Shown: piece after piece, positions 1 to 5,500 of the stretch | Position numbering within the stretch: the first letter of the stretch is position 1 | Layout of the letters: each line of letters starts with the position of its first letter | Assembly: GCA_015655255.1 (NCBI GenBank) | Contig: JAATFJ010000300.1 | Location: forward strand, 1-5,841 | Direction: 5' to 3' | From: Actinomycetales bacterium | GTDB lineage: Bacteria > Actinomycetota > Actinomycetes > Actinomycetales > Microbacteriaceae | Length of the DNA: 5,841 bases | The notes under the pieces: model-generated | The model's input: only the letters and a program-made list of their open reading frames with translations | Told to the model about the DNA's origin: nothing | The model's database searches: none | Translations under genes and position numbers: made by a program

Positions 1-1
1 C

Positions 2-514
2 ATCACGGGCGTCCTGCTCGTCTTCGTGCTGTACTTCCAGCTCTCCATGTCGGGCATCCGGATCTTCCCCAGCGGGGGGTACGTGCCCTTCGCGGAGTCG
101 CCGGGGGAGTGGCTGCGGCACCTCATCCTGCCCTGGCTCGCCCTCGTGCTCACGCAGTACGGTCCCTTCCAGCGAATCGTGCGCAGTTCCGTGCTCGAGG
201 TCGCTGGTCAGGACTACATCCGCACAGCGAAGGCGAAGGGACTCGGTCCCGGGCGGGTCTACTTCGGCCATGCGCTGTCCGGCGCTGCCAATCCCATCAT
301 CACGCTCGGGGGCATCGAGCTCGCCTCCCTCATGGGAGGTGCGATCGTCACGGAGCAGATCTTCGGGCTGGACGGCATCGGCCGACTCGCGGTGCGCGCG
401 GCGACGACGGGCGATGCCCCCGTCGTTATCGGCGTGACGCTCGTGGGTGCCGTGTTCTTCGTGCTCGTCACCGCGGTCGTCGACGTCATCACCTTTGCTC
501 GCAGCAGGAAATGA
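2..514 (+). CDS. Peptide-type ABC transporter permease (DppB/OppB family), 5'-truncated
   Basis: This is the C-terminal 170 residues of an inner-membrane permease that would form half of the channel of a family-5 peptide importer. The start codon lies left of the window. What can be seen: hydrophobic segments at about 2-40, 115-170, 272-361 and 419-500; the cytoplasmic EAA-type loop that docks the ATPase at about 197-300 (residues QDYIRTAKAKGLG, then an H-A-L...NPIIT run); and the family's C-terminal E-Q-I-F-G-L-D-G-I-G-R-L block at 355-390. The 'FPSGGYVP' stretch near 64-90 corresponds to the 'FPxSGYVP' periplasmic loop of DppB-type proteins and argues against DppC. The protein ends VVDVITFARSRK, without the usual L-D-P-R-x-R tail of DppB. 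The lipoprotein gene follows after 34 bp, so the two are probably co-transcribed. The substrate cannot be read from this part; dipeptide, oligopeptide or nickel-type transport are all possible. Confidence 0.93.
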   Translation: MTGVLLVFVLYFQLSMSGIRIFPSGGYVPFAESPGEWLRHLILPWLALVLTQYGPFQRIVRSSVLEVAGQDYIRTAKAKGLGPGRVYFGHALSGAANPIITLGGIELASLMGGAIVTEQIFGLDGIGRLAVRAATTGDAPVVIGVTLVGAVFFVLVTAVVDVITFARSRK

Positions 515-527
515 TCCCGCGGGGATC
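513..527 (+). other. Short intercistronic hairpin overlapping the permease stop codon
   Basis: A perfect 6-bp stem GATCCC (513-518) and GGGATC (522-527) encloses the three-base loop GCG. It begins inside the permease stop codon TGA (512-514) and ends 8 bases before the AGGA of the next ribosome binding site. No T-run follows, so it is not a classical terminator. In several binding-protein operons such intercistronic hairpins let the lipoprotein mRNA outlast the permease mRNA. That role here is inference only. Confidence 0.4.
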
Positions 528-532
528 GGAAA

Positions 533-540
533 GAGAGGAA
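533..540 (+). promoter_or_regulatory. Ribosome binding site of the solute-binding lipoprotein gene
   Basis: The purine-rich run GAGAGGAA contains AGGA at 536-539, 9 bases before the ATG at 549. This site decides the start codon: the reading frame stays open upstream to 447, inside the permease gene, but only the 549 ATG has a good Shine-Dalgarno and is followed at once by a lipoprotein signal peptide. Confidence 0.85.
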
Positions 541-548
541 CAAATCAC

Positions 549-2321
549 ATGAAAAGACGCAGCGCACGGGCACTGCTACCTGCCGTCGTCGTCGCCGCGC
601 TCGCGCTGACGGCGTGCAGCAGTGGCGACGCGTCGGAGGACACCTCCGACGGCGACAGCCTATATGGGGGGACCCTAAAGATCGCAGCGGTCGGGGACGT
701 GGACGCCCTGGACCCGCTCATCGCCTATTCCACCGAGTCCTGGCAGGTCATCCGCGCCACGACCCGGCAATTGGTCACCTACTCCGGCAGCACGGAGGGG
801 ATCGGCGACGACACCGAGATCGTGCCCGATCTGGCGGAGAGCTGGGACGTCTCCGACGACGGCCTCACCTATACATTCCATCTCAGGGACGACGTGTACT
901 TCTCCGGTGCGACCGATAGGGAGATCGTCGCGGAGGACTTCGTCTACGCCATCAAGCGCTTCGCCGATCCCAACGCCAACGTCAGCGCGATCACCTACTA
1001 CAACTCCCTCCTTGCGGGCTTCGAGGACTACGCGGCGGAGTTCGCCGAGATCCCCGTCGGCGACCTCGATGCGGTGAAGGAGTTCATCGACGGCCATGAC
1101 ATCAGCGGCGTCACCGCCGTGGACGACCACACGCTGCAGCTTAAGCTCACCAAGACCTCGAACGACATCCTCGACGTCCTGACCCTGAACTTCATCTCCC
1201 CGTTGCCGGAGGAAATCGTCTCCCAGTACTTCGCCGACAGTCTCGAGTTCCGCCAGAACTATGCTTCCAGCGGGCCGTACTACATCGACAGCTACGAGCC
1301 GGATCAGAAGCTCGTGCTCAAGCGCGTCGATGGCTACGATTCCGAGACGGTCGGGGATCCGCGCACCGCCTATGTCGATGCCATCGAGATCGACACCACA
1401 TCCGATTCCGCCGATGCCGTCGCTCAGAAGATCCAGACGGGCGAGGCAGATACGGGGCTCTATGTGCGCTCGTATCCCGCGACGGTTGTGCAGAGCTACG
1501 AGAGCACCCAGCCGGATCAGCTGCACACCTCGGCGAGCGGCTCGGCGATCTTCCTCAGCTGGAATAACTCCGGCGAGGCCACGACCGAGGGCCAGGAGCT
1601 GATGCAGAGCCTCACCGGCAGACAAGCGTTCAACTACACCATCGACAGGACGGAGTTGCAGAAGGGCATCGGCGGTGACGCTGCTGCCCTCGTGAGCACG
1701 GAGATCCTCACCTCGACGATCCTCGGCTACAACGACGAGAACCCGTATCCCACGGACGACGATGCCGGTGACATCGACAAGGCGAAGGAGTTGCTCGCCG
1801 AGGCCGGCTACGAGGACGTCACCCTCGCGCTCGCTTATCGCAACAACGCCGAGTACGAGAAGATCGTCACCGCATTGCAGGCGTCCGCGGCGGAGGCCGG
1901 GATTACGATCACCCTCGTGCCGGTCGAGGACAGCTTCGGCGCCATTAACTCCTTCCTCTCCGACTCCTCCAAGGATGATCAGTGGGACATCGCTCTGACG
2001 ACCTGGTCGCCGGACTGGCAGGGCAACAGCGCCTCGATGACACTCGGCGGCTGGCTGGATTCCGATGTCGCTCCCGGCGGCACCTGGAACGGCGTGACCT
2101 ATGACAACGCCGAACTCAATGCGCTCGCCGCGGAGGCGCTCAGTGCCGAGGACCCGGAGCCGCTGTGGTCCCAGGCCAACAACCTCGCCTCGGAGGACCT
2201 CGCCTGGTTCCCGCTGCTGGAGCGCATCAAGAGTGTGCCCAGCTCGGAGCGGGTGACCAACTGGGTGTGGACCTCGCTAGGGAACGGGCCGGACTTCGCG
2301 AGCTTGTCTGTGCAGAGATAG
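549..2321 (+). CDS. Peptide ABC transporter substrate-binding lipoprotein (SBP family 5)
   Basis: This complete 590-residue protein is the extracytoplasmic binding component of a peptide-type importer, anchored to the outer face of the cell membrane. The N-terminus is a standard lipoprotein signal: basic MKRRSAR, a hydrophobic stretch, then lipobox LTAC with the lipidated Cys23. Family-5 landmarks follow in order: YGGTLKIA and ALDP soon after the signal; VPDLAESW (92-99), then a D-G-L-T-Y-T-F-H-L-R run and an AEDFVYAIKR run, which together form the family signature; SSGPYYI (240-246); RQAFNYTIDR (358-367); DIDKAKELLAEAGY from 408; and a D-W-Q-G-N-S segment from 489 in the hinge/ligand region. 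The length is usual for OppA/DppA proteins. It is last in its operon, directly after a DppB-type permease, and is followed by two hairpins. The ligand cannot be assigned: peptides are most likely, but nickel, opines and some sugars also use this family. Confidence 0.95.
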   Translation: MKRRSARALLPAVVVAALALTACSSGDASEDTSDGDSLYGGTLKIAAVGDVDALDPLIAYSTESWQVIRATTRQLVTYSGSTEGIGDDTEIVPDLAESWDVSDDGLTYTFHLRDDVYFSGATDREIVAEDFVYAIKRFADPNANVSAITYYNSLLAGFEDYAAEFAEIPVGDLDAVKEFIDGHDISGVTAVDDHTLQLKLTKTSNDILDVLTLNFISPLPEEIVSQYFADSLEFRQNYASSGPYYIDSYEPDQKLVLKRVDGYDSETVGDPRTAYVDAIEIDTTSDSADAVAQKIQTGEADTGLYVRSYPATVVQSYESTQPDQLHTSASGSAIFLSWNNSGEATTEGQELMQSLTGRQAFNYTIDRTELQKGIGGDAAALVSTEILTSTILGYNDENPYPTDDDAGDIDKAKELLAEAGYEDVTLALAYRNNAEYEKIVTALQASAAEAGITITLVPVEDSFGAINSFLSDSSKDDQWDIALTTWSPDWQGNSASMTLGGWLDSDVAPGGTWNGVTYDNAELNALAAEALSAEDPEPLWSQANNLASEDLAWFPLLERIKSVPSSERVTNWVWTSLGNGPDFASLSVQR

Positions 2322-2330
2322 GGACGCCGC

Positions 2331-2376
2331 TCGGCCGGAGCACGCGTGGCATGTGCTACCCGCGGGCTCCGGTCGA
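2331..2376 (+). terminator. Strong hairpin just past the lipoprotein stop, probable terminator without U-tract
   Basis: Arms TCGGCCGGAGC (2331-2341) and GCTCCGGTCGA (2366-2376) pair over 11 bp with a single G-U. Pairing continues inward after one mismatch through CGCG (2343-2346) with CGCG (2361-2364). The hairpin starts 9 bases after the TAG at 2319-2321. No T-run follows (TGGGGCAGG). Such U-less hairpins are frequent at gene ends in high-GC Actinomycetota. Termination is inferred from position and stem strength; it could also act as a 3' mRNA stabiliser. Confidence 0.6.
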
Positions 2377-2421
2377 TGGGGCAGGAGGGGAGCCATACTT
2401 CCCACCCATCGAAATATCGGG

Positions 2422-2440
2422 TAAGGTGAGGCTCCCCTTA
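2422..2440. promoter_or_regulatory. DtxR/IdeR-like iron box upstream of gltB
   Basis: The 19-mer TAAGGTGAGGCTCCCCTTA is an imperfect palindrome: 8 of its 9 symmetric base pairs match. Against the DtxR/IdeR consensus as I recall it (TTAGGTTAGGCTAACCTAA) it agrees at 14 of 19 positions, including A-G-G-T, the central A-G-G-C-T and the C-C-T of the right half. The mismatches are positions 2, 7, 13, 14 and 18, and 2 and 18 are A/T swaps. It ends 87 bp before the gltB start and touches a possible -10 hexamer at 2439-2444, so iron-dependent repression of gltB is the simplest prediction. The competing explanation is symmetry arising from the overlapping terminator-like stem. Confidence 0.45.
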
Positions 2441-2444
2441 TATT
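2439..2444 (+). promoter_or_regulatory. Possible -10 element of the gltB promoter
   Basis: TATATT matches the sigma-70-type TATAAT at 5 of 6 positions and lies in the only AT-rich patch of the 206-bp intergenic region. No convincing -35 is present: the bases 17 upstream read ATCGGG. If real, transcription would start near 2451 and leave a leader of about 77 nt. The same bases form part of the T-rich tail of the upstream hairpin, so this call is weak. Confidence 0.3.
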
Positions 2445-2498
2445 TTTCCCGACCGGTTGAGCGTGCCACAAGCACCGGCAGCGGCGGTTCTTTGGCTC

Positions 2499-2516
2499 TG
2501 GCGCTGCGAAGTGCCA
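2499..2516 (+). promoter_or_regulatory. GNRA-capped leader hairpin next to the gltB Shine-Dalgarno
   Basis: TGGCGCT (2499-2505) pairs with AGTGCCA (2510-2516) over 7 bp with one G-U, closing the tetraloop GCGA, a member of the stable GNRA class. The stem ends one base before AGGAG (2518-2522). It does not cover the Shine-Dalgarno itself but would stack next to it in the mRNA, where it could present the site to ribosomes, stabilise the 5' end or be a protein or RNA docking point. No alternative pairing partner was identified. Confidence 0.4.
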
Positions 2517-2517
2517 C

Positions 2518-2522
2518 AGGAG
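2518..2522 (+). promoter_or_regulatory. Ribosome binding site of gltB
   Basis: AGGAG lies 5 bases before the GTG at 2528. It favours 2528 over the in-frame GTG at 2522, which overlaps the site, and over the in-frame TTG at 2492, which has no purine-rich site upstream. Confidence 0.75.
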
Positions 2523-2527
2523 TGCGT

Positions 2528-5500
2528 GTGAACGAATTCCCCACCGGACTGTATGACCCCTCTCTGGAGCACAGCGACTGCGGTGTCGGCTTCATTACCC
2601 GCAAGGACGGCGTGCCCGGTCACGACATCATCGTCCGCGGGGATGAGGCGCTCTGCGCTATCCCACACCGTGGGGGCATGTCCTCTGAGGGCGTCGGGGA
2701 CGGCGCAGGTGTGAGCATCACGCTCTCCGCCGAGTTCTTCTCCGCGCTCACGGGGGATGCCCTCGCGGAGGGGCGATTCGGCGTCGGGAACTTTTTCCTC
2801 CCCGTCGACTCGTCACAGGAGGGCAACGCGCGCCGCCTCATCGAGGAAAGCCTCACGGCCGAGGGGCTGGAGGTCCTCCTCGTCCGCGAGGTCCCCGTCG
2901 ACAACGACGTGCTGCGCCCCGCCGCCATCGGCTACCAGAAGGGCATCCACCAGTGGGTCTTCCGTGCGACGGACCCGGCAGCGCAGCGTGCGGACCTCGA
3001 CAGGGCCGCCAACGCCGCCCTCCTCCGCGTCGAGGCGGACGCCTATCGCCTCCCCGAACTGGACGGGCTCTACCCGCTCTCGCTCAGCGCCCGCACGCAG
3101 GTGCTCAAGGGCCGACTGAACTCCGGGGAGGTCATCCCTTACTTCCGCGACCTCGTCGACGAGCGGCACAGCGTCGTCTCGCTCTACTTCCACACGCGGT
3201 TCTCCACGAACACTGAGCCGCACCCCAGCATGGCGCAGCCGTTCCGCCTTATGGCGCACAACGGCGAGCTCAACACCGACCGCAAGAACAGGCTCTCCGA
3301 CGAGGCGCTCGCCCGTGCGCGCTCCCGGCGCATCGTCCGCCCTCCCGGACAGTCGGACTCCAGCCGTCTCGACCAGACGATCCAGAGCCGCGTCTTCGAC
3401 GACGGACTCGACCTCGTCGAAGCGGTCGTCGCGCTCATGCCCCCGGCGTGGGAGAACGACCGCTCGCTGTCCGCGCCCGTGCGCGACATGCTCGAGTATT
3501 TCTCGCTCTACGAGGAGAAGAACGACGGCCCCGCCGCCGTCATCTTCAGCGACGGTGACGTCGTCGGTGCGCGCCTGGATCGGCTGGGCCTGCGCCCGCT
3601 GCGCACCGTGGAGACCGCGGAGTACCTTATGGTCTCCTCCGAGGCGGGGCAGCTGCATGTCCCCGATGAGGACGTCATCCACCGGGGGCGCATCGAGGCG
3701 GGCGGCATGCTCTACTTCGACCACCGCCTCGGTCGCAGCTTCCGCACCGAGGAAGCGCTGGAGCGGCTCGCGGCGCAGCGCGACTACGGCGCTCTCCTTG
3801 CTGAGGCACGCACGCACATCGACGACATCCCGCTCGGTGGGATGAAGCGCGGCGACGACACCCTCGGCTACGAGGGTGACCTCTCCGTCGCCGGCCGGTA
3901 CGTCGCCTATTCGCTCAATCAGGAGAGCTTCCGGTTCATGATGGACCCCATGCTCGCCGACGGCGCCGAGCGCATCTCCGCGATGGGCTACGGGAACGCC
4001 ATCAACGCGCTCTCGGACCAGGAGGGCGGCATGGCGAAGTACTTCTCGCAGCGCTTCGCCCAGGTCACCAACCCGCCGCTCGACTCCATCCGCGAGGCGG
4101 ACTCGATGACCTTCCGCGTCGCCCTCGGCGCGAAGAAGGGCGGGGGAGCGCCCGCCATGCGCCAGATCGTCGTGGATTCCCCCATCCTCAGCCACCTCGA
4201 CATGGTGCGCCTGCGCGAGCAGGACGTCACCCCGCTGGAACGCTTCGAGATCCTGTATACGCCCGTGTACAACGACGCCGACGGCAATGCGCAGGCGCTC
4301 ACCGACGCCATCGATGCGCTGTGTGACGACGTCGAACGCTTCGCAACGGAGCACGGCGGCATCGCCGTGCTCAGCGACCGCGCCATCTCCACCGACCGCG
4401 CGCCCATCCCGCTCCTCCTTGCCACAGCCGCCGTCAACCAGCGGCTCATCGAGACGGGGCTGCGGCTGCGGGTGTCGACGGTCGTGGAGAGCGGACAGCT
4501 GCCTAGCTCGCATCACATCGCCGCGGCCCTCGGCTTCGGCGCGAGCGCCGTGTACAGCCTCAGCGCCCGGCTCAGGGCCGAGGATAAGTACCCCAGCCCG
4601 CACGGCCCCGCGGACGAGGAGTCCGCGACAGACATCGCCTTCGCGCACTTCCGCAAGGCTGCTCTCAAATCCCTCGGCAAGACGATGGGGCGCGTCGGAC
4701 TGTGCACGGTGGAGAGCTACATCGGCGGGGAGTTCTTCGAGCCGAACTACCTCGATACGCGCGACGCGGTCCTCGCGCGCTGTTTCCCGCATATGGCGGC
4801 GCCCGTCGGCGGCGTCGGATTCCAGCGCATCGCCGAGGCCGCCTCGGAGTGGCACGAACGTGCCCGCTCCGTGGAGAGCGAGAACCAGGTGCCCCTCCTC
4901 GGGCTCTTCAAGGAGCGCTCGGAGGGGGCGGGACATTCCTTCGGCACAACGGCCGTGCGTGGCTTCACCGCCATGACCGAGGAGCCCTCCTCCCTCGCCC
5001 CCGCGGGAACGCCCGACGACAGCGCCCTGCGCCTGCTTACCCTCGGCCAGCTGGGCGACTCCTTCGGCCTCGACGACACCGCCTACCGGAGAGCGGGCTA
5101 CGGGGCTCTCTCCCCGGACCGGATCGATGCGTTCCGTACGACTCCCGGCTACCGCGACTTCGTGTCCACCACGGAGGCGGAGCGCGGACGCCGCCCCTCG
5201 GCGCTGCGCGATGTGCTCGCCCTGCCCGCCGACGTCACGGGCCTGCGTACGAGCGACGACTTCCGCCGCGAGCTCGGCCGGTTCTCCGCCGACGGGAACT
5301 TCGACATCAAGGTGCGTGGCCTGCGCATCGACCGGGACGGCGACCGCATCCGTCTCGCGATCGCTTCCGGCGGCGGGGCCGCACATCGAGCGCTCGCGGG
5401 CTGGCTCCTCGAATCCGCCCACGATGACATCCACGACCTCAGTGTCACCGACGACGCGGTGGCGCTGCGGGCGACGGGCGTCGCCGCTGATTTTCTCGCA

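Larger units (their letters stand above)
2386..2447 (+). terminator. Long imperfect hairpin with T-rich tail, second putative terminator
   Basis: A perfect 9-bp stem AGGGGAGCC (2386-2394) with GGCTCCCCT (2430-2438) encloses 35 bases. Those bases can pair further: ACTT (2397-2400) with AAGGT (2423-2427, one bulge) and ACCC (2404-2407) with GGGT (2419-2422). The T-rich run TTATATTTTT (2438-2447) follows directly, the expected shape for Rho-independent termination of transcripts from the lipoprotein operon. The outer-stem loop is longer than usual, which lowers confidence. Its 3' arm lies inside the iron-box-like palindrome at 2422-2440, so part of the symmetry may serve protein binding instead. 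Confidence 0.5.

Noticed and set aside
447..548. An upstream start for the lipoprotein at 447, adding 34 residues.
   Set aside because: It would overlap the permease gene by 68 bases and bury the lipoprotein signal peptide. The ATG at 549 has a good ribosome binding site and gives a normal signal sequence.
675..1625. A 316-codon open reading frame on the minus strand.
   Set aside because: It lies wholly inside the lipoprotein gene, whose plus-strand product has family-5 motifs along its full length.
2384..2402. A possible second iron box, upstream and tandem to the first.
   Set aside because: Only about 10 of 19 positions agree with the consensus, and its similarity comes mainly from being the complement of the other stem arm.
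2457..2462. TTGAGC as a -35 element for gltB.
   Set aside because: No -10-like hexamer lies 16-18 bases downstream; the region around 2480 is GCAGCGGCGG.
2492..2527. Alternative in-frame gltB starts, TTG at 2492 and GTG at 2522.
   Set aside because: Neither has a suitably spaced Shine-Dalgarno. GTG 2528 has AGGAG 5 bases upstream and gives a propeptide of ordinary length before Cys18.
4287..5427. Plus-strand open frames at 4287-4976 and 4702-5427.
   Set aside because: They are alternative frames inside gltB, with arginine- and serine- or proline-rich translations and no family motifs.
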